From NCBI RefSeq assembly GCF_014596465.1, contig NZ_MECK01000201.1, forward strand, positions 1 through 55,968: a DNA stretch of 55,968 nucleotides. Reading direction: 5' to 3'. Both the position numbers and the translations under genes were made by a program. This document shows, piece after piece, positions 20,191 to 28,270 of this stretch; positions within the stretch are counted from its first letter, which is position 1, and each line of letters opens with the position of its first letter. The notes below the pieces were generated by a model, which was not told the origin of the DNA, did no database searches, and saw only the letters and a program-made list of their open reading frames with translations. Source of the DNA: Streptomyces sp. CBMA123. Lineage in GTDB: Bacteria > Actinomycetota > Actinomycetes > Streptomycetales > Streptomycetaceae.

Positions 20191-20993
20191 GCACCCCGGC
20201 GATCGAGCTGACCGGCGCGACGAAACGCTTCCGAACCCCCTCGGGGGCCCTGCACACCGCCGTCCGCGATCTCGATCTGACCGTCGCCCAGGGCGAGTTC
20301 GTCGCCGTCGTCGGCCCCACCGGCTGCGGCAAGTCCACCACGCTGACGCTGGTCAGCGGTCTGGAGGAGCCCACCGAGGGCGAGGTCCGGGTGTACGGCG
20401 AGCCCGTGCGCGGGATCGACCCCAAGGTCGGGTTCGTCTTCCAGCAGGACGCCGTCTTCCCCTGGCGCACCGTGCTGTCCAACGTGATGGCCGGGCCGCG
20501 CTTCCGCGGCGCGCCCACCGCCGAGGCCAGGGAACGGGCCCGGGACTGGCTCGGCCGGGTCGGCCTGGCCGCGTTCGAGGACCGCTACCCGCACCAGCTG
20601 TCCGGCGGCATGCGCAAGCGCGTCGCGCTCGCCCAGACCTTCGTCAACGACCCGACCATCCTGCTGATGGACGAGCCCTTCTCGGCACTGGACGTGCAGA
20701 CCCGCGCCCTGATGTCCGACCAGCTGCTGGAGCTGTGGGCCGGCACCGGCTCCTCGGTCGTGTTCGTCACCCACGACCTGGACGAGGCCATCGCGCTCGC
20801 CGACCGGGTCGTCGTGATGACGGCCGGGCCGGCCACCGTCAAGGAGGTCTTCACCGTCGACCTGCCACGACCGCGCACCGTGGAGGCCGTCCGGCTGGAA
20901 CCGAGGTTCGTCGAGCTGTACCGCGAGATCTGGGCCTCGCTCGGCGAAGAGGTGCGCATCACCCGGGAGAGAGGAGCGGGTCGTGCCGCTTGA
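20187..20993 (+). CDS. ABC importer ATPase, nitrate/sulfonate/taurine type
   Basis: A 268-residue ABC ATPase with complete motifs: Walker A VGPTGCGKST (about residue 46), Q-loop FVFQQDAVFPWRT, signature HQLSGGMRKRVALA, Walker B ILLMDEPFSALD and switch His in FVTHDLDEA. FPWRTVLSNV is typical of the SsuB/TauB/NrtD group. A permease gene overlaps its end and a lipoprotein follows. It powers import of a small anionic or heterocyclic solute. The start codon overlaps the stop of the leader ORF. Confidence 0.9.
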   Translation: MSTPAIELTGATKRFRTPSGALHTAVRDLDLTVAQGEFVAVVGPTGCGKSTTLTLVSGLEEPTEGEVRVYGEPVRGIDPKVGFVFQQDAVFPWRTVLSNVMAGPRFRGAPTAEARERARDWLGRVGLAAFEDRYPHQLSGGMRKRVALAQTFVNDPTILLMDEPFSALDVQTRALMSDQLLELWAGTGSSVVFVTHDLDEAIALADRVVVMTAGPATVKEVFTVDLPRPRTVEAVRLEPRFVELYREIWASLGEEVRITRERGAGRAA

Positions 20994-21852
20994 GAGCGCG
21001 TCCGCCGTCACCGGGAAGACCCCGGCCGTCACGACCAGGACCGAGGCCCGCGAACGGGCCGCCCGCAACCGCAGGTTGACCGTCTACGCGGCCCGGCTCG
21101 GGGTGCTGGTCGCCTTCCTCGGCCTGTGGGAGCTGTGCGCCCGCACCGAGGTCATCGACCCGTTCAACTTCTCGCAGCCGTCGAGGATCTGGGACCAGAT
21201 CTGGCAGTGGATCACCCACGGCACCGCCCAGGGCTCGCTCGGCGAGCAGATCGGCTACACCCTGTACGAGGCCCTCACCGGCTGGGTGATCGGCGTGGTC
21301 GGCGGTGTGCTGCTGGGCATCGCGCTCGGCCGGATCCGCTTCCTGGCCGATGTGTTCGGGCCGTACATCAAGGTGCTCAACGCCATCCCGCGCATCGTGC
21401 TCGCCCCGATCTTCCTGATCTGGTTCGGCCTCGGCCCGGCCTCCAAGGTGGCCTCCGCGGTGGTGCTGGTCTTCTTCCCGGTGTTCTTCAACGCCTTCCA
21501 GGGCGCCCGCGAGGTGGACCGCAACCTGGTCGCCAACGCCCGCATCCTGGGTGCCGACAACCGCAAGGTCACCCTCCAGGTGGTCATCCCCGCCGCCACC
21601 ACCTGGATCTTCACCAGCCTGCACGTCAGCTTCGGCTTCGCGCTGATCGGCGCGATCGTCGGCGAGTACATCGGCGCCACCAAGGGCCTCGGCCTGCTGG
21701 TCGCCGCCGCCCAGGGCACCTTCAACGCGGCCGGGGTGTACGCCGCGATGACCATCCTCGCGGTCGTCGCGCTGGTCACCGAGGGGCTGTTGACCCTCGC
21801 CGAGAAGAAGCTGTTCCGCTGGAAGCCCGCCGACGCGGGCGACGGCCGCTGA
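20983..21852 (+). CDS. ABC importer permease, SsuC/TauC type
   Basis: A 289-residue BPD_transp_1 permease with about six membrane helices and the EAA-like loop ARILGADNRKVTLQVVIPAA that contacts the ATPase. GTG 20983 lies inside the end of the ATPase gene, 11 bp before its stop codon is complete, with GGAG upstream. Together with the ATPase and the lipoprotein that follows it forms a standard three-gene importer. Confidence 0.9.
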   Translation: MPLESASAVTGKTPAVTTRTEARERAARNRRLTVYAARLGVLVAFLGLWELCARTEVIDPFNFSQPSRIWDQIWQWITHGTAQGSLGEQIGYTLYEALTGWVIGVVGGVLLGIALGRIRFLADVFGPYIKVLNAIPRIVLAPIFLIWFGLGPASKVASAVVLVFFPVFFNAFQGAREVDRNLVANARILGADNRKVTLQVVIPAATTWIFTSLHVSFGFALIGAIVGEYIGATKGLGLLVAAAQGTFNAAGVYAAMTILAVVALVTEGLLTLAEKKLFRWKPADAGDGR

Positions 21853-21888
21853 ACTCCCCCCACCCGCCCGAAGAGAGGCACCCCCACG

Positions 21889-22959
21889 ATGCGCTCGAAC
21901 CCGATCAGCAGATCAGCCGCCGTCGCCCTCGCCGCCGCCCTGGTCCTCCCGCTCTCCGCCTGCGCCAACGACGCCGCCACCTCCGCCCACGGCGCCGCCC
22001 CGGCCGGGCAGCAGGTCGACGGACCCAAGGTCAAGATCATGGTCGGCGGCCTGGACAAGGTCATCTACCTGCCCGCGATGCTCACCCAGCGGCTCGGCTA
22101 CTTCGCCGACGCCGGCGTCAACGTCGAGCTGCTCACCGAGCCGGCCGGCGTCAACGCCACCACCGCGCTGCTGGCCGGCGACGTCCAGGGCGCCGTCGGC
22201 TTCTACGACCACACCATCGACCTCCAGGCCAAGGGCAAGCACGTCGAGTCCGTGGTCCAGTTCGCCCAGGCCCCCGGCGAGGTCGAACTCGTCTCCGCCA
22301 AACAGGCCGACGCCATCAGGTCCGGCGCCGACTTCAAGGGCAGGAAACTCGGTGTCACCAGCATCGGCTCCTCCACCGACTTCCTCACCAAGTACCTCGC
22401 GGTCAAGAACGGCGCTTCCGTCAGCGACTTCAGCCCGATCGCGGTCGGCGCCGGCCAGACCTTCATCGCCGCCCTCCAGCAGGGCAGCATCGACGCCGGG
22501 ATGACCACCGACCCGACCGTCGCCGCCGTCCTCGACAAGGGCCTCGGCAAGATCCTCTACGACCTGCGCACCCCCGAGGGCTCGCGCCAGGCACTCGGCG
22601 GGCTCTACCCCTCGTCCTCGCTGTACATGAACACCGACTGGGTGGAGAAGAACAAGGAGACCACCCAGAAGCTCGCCGGCGCCTTCGTGAAGACCCTCAA
22701 GTGGATGTCCACCCACAGCCCGGAGGAGATCGCCGCGAAGATGCCCGCCGACTACGCCCAGGGCGGCGCCGAACAGTACGCGGCGGCGATCAAGTCCACC
22801 CTGCCGATGTTCACCACCGACGGGGTGATGCCGGCCGACGGGCCCAAGACCGTGCTCGCGGTGCTCGCCGCCTTCCACCCGGACGTCAAGGGCAAGGAGG
22901 GGACGATCGACCTGTCCCGGACGTACACCACCGAGTTCGTCGGCAAGGCCGCCGGCTGA
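21889..22959 (+). CDS. ABC importer substrate-binding lipoprotein (NMT1/THI5/SsuA-like)
   Basis: A 356-residue lipoprotein precursor. A basic start MRSNPISRSA, a hydrophobic core and the lipobox LSAC predict lipidation of Cys at about residue 25. The mature part begins its fold with VKIMVGGLDKVIYLPAMLTQ, followed by GYFADAGVNVELL and DVQGAVGFYDHTI, typical of PF09084/NMT1-like binding proteins for sulfonates, nitrate, thiamine precursors or similar solutes. The ligand cannot be fixed. GAGAGG lies upstream of ATG 21889, 36 nt after the permease. Confidence 0.88.
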   Translation: MRSNPISRSAAVALAAALVLPLSACANDAATSAHGAAPAGQQVDGPKVKIMVGGLDKVIYLPAMLTQRLGYFADAGVNVELLTEPAGVNATTALLAGDVQGAVGFYDHTIDLQAKGKHVESVVQFAQAPGEVELVSAKQADAIRSGADFKGRKLGVTSIGSSTDFLTKYLAVKNGASVSDFSPIAVGAGQTFIAALQQGSIDAGMTTDPTVAAVLDKGLGKILYDLRTPEGSRQALGGLYPSSSLYMNTDWVEKNKETTQKLAGAFVKTLKWMSTHSPEEIAAKMPADYAQGGAEQYAAAIKSTLPMFTTDGVMPADGPKTVLAVLAAFHPDVKGKEGTIDLSRTYTTEFVGKAAG

Positions 22960-22973
22960 GCCCTGCTGCCCGC

Positions 22974-23005
22974 GGTCCCGCGCTCACCCCCACGGGCGCG
23001 GGGCC
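22974..23005. terminator. Probable terminator between importer and sucrase/ferredoxin-like gene
   Basis: A 10-bp stem with one G-U pair (22974-22983 with 22996-23005) lies between convergent genes, just after the lipoprotein stop. Confidence 0.55.
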
Positions 23006-23096
23006 GTCGGGGCCGTCTCCTGGACGCAGGCGGGCCCGGCAAGGACCCGGGAGACGGGCCCTGCCCGCCTCGTTCGGCCTGCCCGCCTCGCTCGCC

Positions 23097-23999
23097 CTAC
23101 ACGCCTCGTACCGAGAGCACGTCCATCCGCGACGGCGTCCCCGCCGCCTTGCCGCAGCTCTCCGGACGCGGCGGCTCGCTCACCGACTCGATCACGTCCA
23201 CCTCCCAGATCCGGCCGTCCCGGTGCACCACCCGCACCAGCCAGCGGCCCGCGCCGTCCGGCCGCTGCGCCAGGGTCAGCGCGTCCACCCCGGTCTCGCC
23301 GGTCGCCAGCCGCACCGCGTGCTCGGCCGCCTGGCCCGGACGCTCCCAGCCCGAGCAGCCCCGCGACCACTCCGGCACCATGTGCCCGGCCGCCGTCGCC
23401 GCCAGCACCTCCTTGGCGCTCTCCGGCGTCAGCCGCCCGTACGCGTAGCCGTACGGCAGCACCAGCATCGTGGGGGAGAAGCGGTGCCCGCCCAGGTGGG
23501 TCACCTCCCACACCTCGCTGTGCCCGGCCGCCGCCAGCTCCGCCGCGAGCGGACGGCCCAGCAGCGCGCAGCAGCGGTCCCGGCGGCCGTTGGTGCACAC
23601 CAGGGCCAGCGGGCCGCCGACGTGCTCCACCCCGAACCCCGTGTGGTCGCCGACGCCCAGGGCCGCGAAGTCCAGCTCCAGCAGCCCCGCCGGATCCGCC
23701 ACCTGCGCCCGGCGCACCCAGCCGCGGCCCGGCACCGTGTGGGCCACCACCACCTCGCGCCGCGCGGTCGGCAGGCAGTCCGCGTGCCGGCCCGGCCGCC
23801 GGATCAGGGCCACCCGTGCGCCGGTGCCCGCCGCGGCCGCCTCCAGGGCGCGCCCGATCGCCACGTCGAGGTGGCTCTCGCCCAGCGCCTTCGCACCCCA
23901 CGGGCCGTTCTGCTCCAGCAGCAGCCAGGTGGTCGCGACCGCCGCCGTCGCGGTCAGCGGCTCCGAAAGTTCACGCGACACGGTCGCACAGGTGCTCAC
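23097..23999 (-). CDS. Sucrase/ferredoxin-like protein (Suc_Fer-like)
   Basis: A 300-residue protein of the sucraseferredoxin-like family, thioredoxin-fold [2Fe-2S] proteins. Visible signatures are ALVCTNGRRDRCCALLGRPL, with clustered Cys, and WEVTHLGGHRFSPTMLVLPYG, plus further Cys near the N-terminus and the GCSGW segment. Function is unclear; relatives are suspected redox partners. The chosen GTG 23999 has TAGCCT 7 nt upstream on the minus strand, suggesting a leaderless mRNA. Frame openness extends to 24182 only through low-complexity Pro/Arg repeats. An iron-box-like site overlaps the promoter. Confidence 0.75.
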   Translation of the reverse strand: MSTCATVSRELSEPLTATAAVATTWLLLEQNGPWGAKALGESHLDVAIGRALEAAAAGTGARVALIRRPGRHADCLPTARREVVVAHTVPGRGWVRRAQVADPAGLLELDFAALGVGDHTGFGVEHVGGPLALVCTNGRRDRCCALLGRPLAAELAAAGHSEVWEVTHLGGHRFSPTMLVLPYGYAYGRLTPESAKEVLAATAAGHMVPEWSRGCSGWERPGQAAEHAVRLATGETGVDALTLAQRPDGAGRWLVRVVHRDGRIWEVDVIESVSEPPRPESCGKAAGTPSRMDVLSVRGV

Positions 24000-24018
24000 C
24001 AGGGCAAGGCTACCCTCA
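24000..24018 (-). promoter_or_regulatory. Candidate iron box (DmdR1/IdeR type) over the promoter
   Basis: The 19 bp CAGGGCAAGGCTACCCTCA match the IdeR/DmdR1 consensus at about 12 positions, including the AAGGCTA core and flanking CCT. On the minus strand it contains the -10-like TAGCCT (24012-24007) of the adjacent gene. Iron-dependent repression of an Fe-S protein gene would make sense but is inferred. Confidence 0.4.
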
Positions 24019-24078
24019 GCGGTTCGGCCCGGCCCGGAGCAGGAACGGGGCCCGGGCGGAGCCGCGGGGAGAGGTCCC

Positions 24079-24150
24079 GGACGCGTCGGAGGGCGGGGCT
24101 CCGGACGCGCCGGAGGGAGAGGCCCCGGACACGCCGGAGGGCGGGGCGCC
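24079..24150 (+). repeat. Three 24-bp tandem repeats between the Suc_Fer-like gene and parC
   Basis: Units 24079-24102, 24103-24126 and 24127-24150 share the frame GGAcgCGcCGGAGGGcGgGGc. A 24-bp period keeps reading frames open on both strands, with an eight-residue repeat, but no ribosome site or family supports a protein. The units fill most of the 179-bp gap. Confidence 0.75.
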
Positions 24151-24178
24151 CGCAGACACCCCGCCCCCGGACCGGTCA

Positions 24179-26629
24179 TCACGCCGGGCCGGCCACCACC
24201 GCGATCGGCGCCGTCACCGGGGTCCCCGAGCCGTCCCGGCGCGGGTCCCGCTCCGGGAGGTCGACCGGCGCGCCCTTGGCACCGGCGGCGAGGGCCGGAG
24301 CGGCGCCCGCCCAGGCGAACGCCAGCGCGTCCTCACCGCGCAGGAAGCGCTGGCAGCGGACGCCGCCGGTCGCCCGGCCCTTGCGCGGGTACTGCTCGAA
24401 CGGGGTGACCTTCCAGGACGTCTGCTCGTCACCGGACAGCGTGCCCGAGGTGCCCGCCACCGAGACCACCACCGCGTCCCCGGCCGGGTCCACCGCCGTG
24501 AAGGACAGCACCCGCGCGCCGTCCGCCAGCTTGATGCCCGCCATGCCACCCGCCGGGCGGCCCTGCGGACGGACCTGCCCCGCCGGGTAGCGCAGCAGCT
24601 GGGCGTCCGAGGTGATGAAGACCAAGTCCTCCTCGCCGGTGCGCAGTTCGACCGCGCCCACCAGCTCGTCGCCGTCCTTGAGGGCGATCACCTCGAACTC
24701 GTCCTTGTTCGCCGGCCACTCCGGCACCACCCGCTTGACCACGCCCTGCACCGTGCCCAGCGCCAGCCCCGGCGAGGACTCGTCCAGCGTGGTCAGCGCC
24801 AGCACCCGCTCCCCGGCCTCCAGCCGCAGGAACTCCTCCACCGCGGCGCCGCCCGCCAGCGTCGGCGACGGCATCGGCGGCAGCGCCGGCAGGTCGATCA
24901 CCGGCAGTCGCAGCACCCGGCCCGCCGACGTCACCACGCCCACGTCCGCCCGCGCCGTCGCCGGCACCGCCGACACGATCACGTCGTGCTTCGCCCGCTT
25001 CTCCGACAGCTCGAACGGCTCGCCGTCCGCCGTCCGCGCCAGCAGCCCCGTCGAGGACAGCAGCACCCGGCACGGGTCGTCCGCCACCTCCAGCGGCACC
25101 GACAGCGCCGCCGACGGGGCCGACCCGGCCTCCAGCAGCACCGTGCGCCGCTCCGTCCCGAACTGCTTGGACACCGCGCCCAGTTCGGACGACACCACGC
25201 TGCGCAGCCGGGTGTCCGAGTCCAGGATCTCGGTCAGCTCCGCGATCTCCGCGAGCAGCTTCGCCTTCTCCTGCTCCAGCTCCACCCGGTCGAACCTGGT
25301 CAGCCGGCGCAGCGGGGTGTCCAGGATGTAGCCGGTCTGCGTCTCCGACAGCGAGAAGCGCTCCATCAGGCGCTCCTTCGCCTGCTGGGCGTTGTCACTC
25401 GACCGGATGATCGCGATGACCTCGTCGATGTCGACCAGGGCCACCAGCAGACCCTCGACCAGGTGCAGCCGCTCCTCGCGCTTGCGGCGGCGGAAGTCGC
25501 TGCGCCGGCGCACCACGGTGAACCGGTGGTCGACGTAGACCTCCAGCAGCTCCTTCAGCCCCAGCGTCAGCGGCTGCCCGTCGACCAGCGCCACGTTGTT
25601 GATGCCGAAGGTCTCCTCCATCGGCGTCAGCTTGTAGAGCTGCTCCAGCAGCGCCTCCGGCACGAAGCCGTTCTTCACCTCGATCACCAGCCGCAGCCCG
25701 TGCTCGCGGTCGGTCAGGTCCTTGACGTCCGCGATGCCCTGCAGCTTCTTCGCGTTGACCAGGTCCTTGATCTTCGAGATGACCTTCTCGGGGCCGACGT
25801 TGTACGGCAGCTCGGTCACCACGATGCCCTTGCGGCGCGCCGTCACCGACTCGATCGTCGTCGTCGCCCGGATCTTGAACGTGCCGCGGCCCGACTCGTA
25901 CGCGTCCCGGATCCCCGACAGGCCCACGATCCGCCCGCCCGTCGGCAGGTCCGGACCGGGCACGAACCGCATCAGCGTGTCCAGGTCCGCGCTCGGGTGC
26001 TTGATCAGGTGCCGGGCCGCGGCCACCACCTCGGACAGGTTGTGCGGCGGCATGTTCGTCGCCATGCCGACCGCGATGCCCGTCGCGCCGTTCACCAGCA
26101 GGTTCGGGAACGCGGCCGGCAGTGCCAGCGGCTCCTGCTCGCTGCCGTCGTAGTTCGGCCCGAAGTCGACGGTGTCCTCGTGGATCGACTCCACCATCGC
26201 CATCGAGGCCGCCGTCAGCCGCGACTCGGTGTAGCGCATCGCGGCCGGCGGGTCGTCGTTGCCGAGCGAACCGAAGTTGCCGTGCCCGTCGATCAGCGGC
26301 AGCCGCATCGAGAACGGCTGCGCCATGCGCACCACGGAGTCGTAGATCGACGCGTCACCGTGCGGGTGCAGCCGGCCCATCACCTCGCCCACCACGCGCG
26401 CGCACTTCACGTGCGCCCGGTCCGGACGCAGGCCCATCTCGTTGGCCTGGTACAGGATCCGGCGGTGCACCGGCTTCAGACCGTCCCGCGCGTCGGGCAG
26501 CGCACGCGAGTAGATCACCGAGTAGGCGTACTCCAGGAAGGAGCCCTGCATCTCGTCCACGACGTCGACGTCGAGGATCCGCTCCTCGAAGTCTCCGGGC
26601 GGTGGGGTCTGCGAACTGCGGCGGGCCAT
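24179..26629 (-). CDS. parC: DNA topoisomerase IV subunit A (ParC/GyrA2)
   Basis: An 816-residue type IIA topoisomerase breakage-reunion subunit. It has YSVIYSRALPDARDGLKPVH at the N-terminus, the active-site Tyr133 in AAMRYTESRL, the GNFGSLGNDDPPAAMRY loop, a coiled-coil arm and C-terminal beta-pinwheel repeats such as GRPAGGMAGIKL. The quinolone-region sequence HPHGDASIYDS has Ala93 where E. coli GyrA has Ser83, and Asp97 at the Asp87 position. It pairs with ParE (10.4-12.5 kb) to decatenate chromosomes. A GGGAG site precedes ATG 26629. Confidence 0.93.
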   Translation of the reverse strand: MARRSSQTPPPGDFEERILDVDVVDEMQGSFLEYAYSVIYSRALPDARDGLKPVHRRILYQANEMGLRPDRAHVKCARVVGEVMGRLHPHGDASIYDSVVRMAQPFSMRLPLIDGHGNFGSLGNDDPPAAMRYTESRLTAASMAMVESIHEDTVDFGPNYDGSEQEPLALPAAFPNLLVNGATGIAVGMATNMPPHNLSEVVAAARHLIKHPSADLDTLMRFVPGPDLPTGGRIVGLSGIRDAYESGRGTFKIRATTTIESVTARRKGIVVTELPYNVGPEKVISKIKDLVNAKKLQGIADVKDLTDREHGLRLVIEVKNGFVPEALLEQLYKLTPMEETFGINNVALVDGQPLTLGLKELLEVYVDHRFTVVRRRSDFRRRKREERLHLVEGLLVALVDIDEVIAIIRSSDNAQQAKERLMERFSLSETQTGYILDTPLRRLTRFDRVELEQEKAKLLAEIAELTEILDSDTRLRSVVSSELGAVSKQFGTERRTVLLEAGSAPSAALSVPLEVADDPCRVLLSSTGLLARTADGEPFELSEKRAKHDVIVSAVPATARADVGVVTSAGRVLRLPVIDLPALPPMPSPTLAGGAAVEEFLRLEAGERVLALTTLDESSPGLALGTVQGVVKRVVPEWPANKDEFEVIALKDGDELVGAVELRTGEEDLVFITSDAQLLRYPAGQVRPQGRPAGGMAGIKLADGARVLSFTAVDPAGDAVVVSVAGTSGTLSGDEQTSWKVTPFEQYPRKGRATGGVRCQRFLRGEDALAFAWAGAAPALAAGAKGAPVDLPERDPRRDGSGTPVTAPIAVVAGPA

Positions 26630-26935
26630 CGCGGCGGGGCTCCCTTACGTGTCGCTGGCTGTGGCGGCGGCCGGTTGTCGGCCGGCCGCCGGTCGTCGGA
26701 CGGGCGGTGCCGTCCTGATGCACCGTCCTGCCGCCGCGACCCGTCAACCGGGCGCGACCGACAGGGCACGGCGCCCCCATTGTGGACCCTCCCGCCGACA
26801 CTCCCGGTCAGCGGCCCTCTTCCGCCCCTGGCGAACGCCGCTTCCGCGCGGACACAAACACGTCCCCCACGCGTTGCACCACAATGGGGGACGCCACACG
26901 AACCCCGACATCGACGACGGGAAGGACCCGAGCGC
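26630..26935. promoter_or_regulatory. Divergent control region of parC and the M16 peptidase pair
   Basis: A 306-bp region without a supported gene. A perfect 12-bp inverted repeat is present: CCCCCATTGTGG (26774-26785) and CCACAATGGGGG (26879-26890), 93 bp apart. The same 12-mer thus faces each gene, 46 bp before the peptidase ATG on one side and about 145 bp before parC on the other. CACAAT within it could serve as a -10 hexamer in either direction. Confidence 0.5.
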
Positions 26936-28270
26936 ATGGCCAACCCGGCCCCCGCCTCCAGCCGAGGCATCGCCATCACCGAGCACCGCCTGGCCAACGG
27001 CCTGCGCGTCGTCCTCTCCGAGGACCACCTCACCCCGGTCGCCGCAGTCTGCCTCTGGTACGACGTGGGCTCCCGCCACGAGGTCAAGGGCCGCACCGGT
27101 CTGGCCCACCTCTTCGAGCACCTGATGTTCCAGGGCTCCGCCAACGTCTCCAACAACGGCCACTTCGAGCTCGTCCAGGGCGCCGGCGGCTCGCTCAACG
27201 GCACCACCAGCTTCGAACGCACCAACTACTACGAGACCATGCCCGCCCACCAGCTGGAGCTCGCCCTCTGGCTGGAGGCCGACCGGATGGGCTCCCTGCT
27301 CGCCGCCCTCGACGAGACGTCCATGGAGAACCAGCGCGCCGTCGTCAAGAACGAACGCCGCCAGCGCTACGACAACGTCCCGTACGGCACCGCCTTCGAG
27401 AAGCTCACCGCGCTCTCGTACCCCGACGGCCACCCGTACCACCACACCCCGATCGGCTCCATGGCCGACCTCGACGCCGCGACCCTCGAGGACGCCCGCG
27501 CGTTCTTCCGCACCTACTACGCGCCCAACAACGCGGTGCTGTCCGTCGTCGGCGACATCGACCCCGAGCAGACCATCGCCTGGGTCGAGAAGTACTTCGG
27601 CTCCATCCCCGCCCACGACGGCAAGCAGCCGCCGCGCTCCGGCGAACTCCCCGACACCATCGGCCGCGAGCTGCGCCAGAACCTCACCGAGGACGTCCCC
27701 TCCCGCGCCCTGATGGCCGCCTACCGCCTGCCGCACGACGGCACCCGGGAGGCCGACGCCGCCGACCTCGCGCTCACCATCCTCGGCAGCGGCGAGTCCA
27801 GCCGCCTCTACAACCGGCTCGTCCGCCGCGACCGCACCGCCGTCGCCGCCGGCTTCGGCCTGCTGCGCCTGGCCGGCGCCCCCAGCCTCGGCTGGCTCGA
27901 CGTCAAGACCTCCGGCGACGCCACCATCGCCCAGATCGACGCCGCCGTCGACGAGGAGCTCGCCCGCTTCGCCGCCGAAGGCCCCACCCCCGAGGAACTC
28001 GAGCGCGCCCAGGCCCAGATCGAGCGCGAGTGGCTCGACCGGCTCACCACCGTCGCCGGCCGCGCCGACGAACTCTGCCGCTACGCCGTCCTGTTCGGCG
28101 ACCCCAAGCTGCTGAACGACGCCCTCCCCAAGGTCCTCGACGTCACCGCCGAAGAGGTCCAGGCCGTCGCCAAGGCCCGGCTCCACCCCGACAACCGGGC
28201 CGTCCTCGTCTACGAGCCGACCGCTGCCGCTTCCGACGCCGCTTCCGAAGAGGAGGGTGCCGCCGTATGA
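26936..28270 (+). CDS. M16 family zinc metallopeptidase (active subunit)
   Basis: A 444-residue pitrilysin/insulinase-family peptidase. The inverted zinc motif HLFEH (HxxEH) is near residue 59 in TGLAHLFEHLMFQGS, and the downstream Glu lies in the ENQRAVVKNERRQRYDN segment. The second half is the inactive-domain fold with GESSRLYNRLVRR. M16 enzymes degrade peptides in a clamshell chamber and often work as a heterodimer with a motif-less partner, which follows here with an ATGA overlap. GGAAGGA lies about 10 nt before ATG 26936. Confidence 0.92.
   Translation: MANPAPASSRGIAITEHRLANGLRVVLSEDHLTPVAAVCLWYDVGSRHEVKGRTGLAHLFEHLMFQGSANVSNNGHFELVQGAGGSLNGTTSFERTNYYETMPAHQLELALWLEADRMGSLLAALDETSMENQRAVVKNERRQRYDNVPYGTAFEKLTALSYPDGHPYHHTPIGSMADLDAATLEDARAFFRTYYAPNNAVLSVVGDIDPEQTIAWVEKYFGSIPAHDGKQPPRSGELPDTIGRELRQNLTEDVPSRALMAAYRLPHDGTREADAADLALTILGSGESSRLYNRLVRRDRTAVAAGFGLLRLAGAPSLGWLDVKTSGDATIAQIDAAVDEELARFAAEGPTPEELERAQAQIEREWLDRLTTVAGRADELCRYAVLFGDPKLLNDALPKVLDVTAEEVQAVAKARLHPDNRAVLVYEPTAAASDAASEEEGAAV

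Noticed and set aside
23816..26935. A very long open frame on the + strand running antisense through parC into the M16 gene
   Set aside because: It is a by-product of GC-rich codon bias opposite parC. The protein is Arg/His/Gln-rich low complexity until it joins the real M16 start at 26936.
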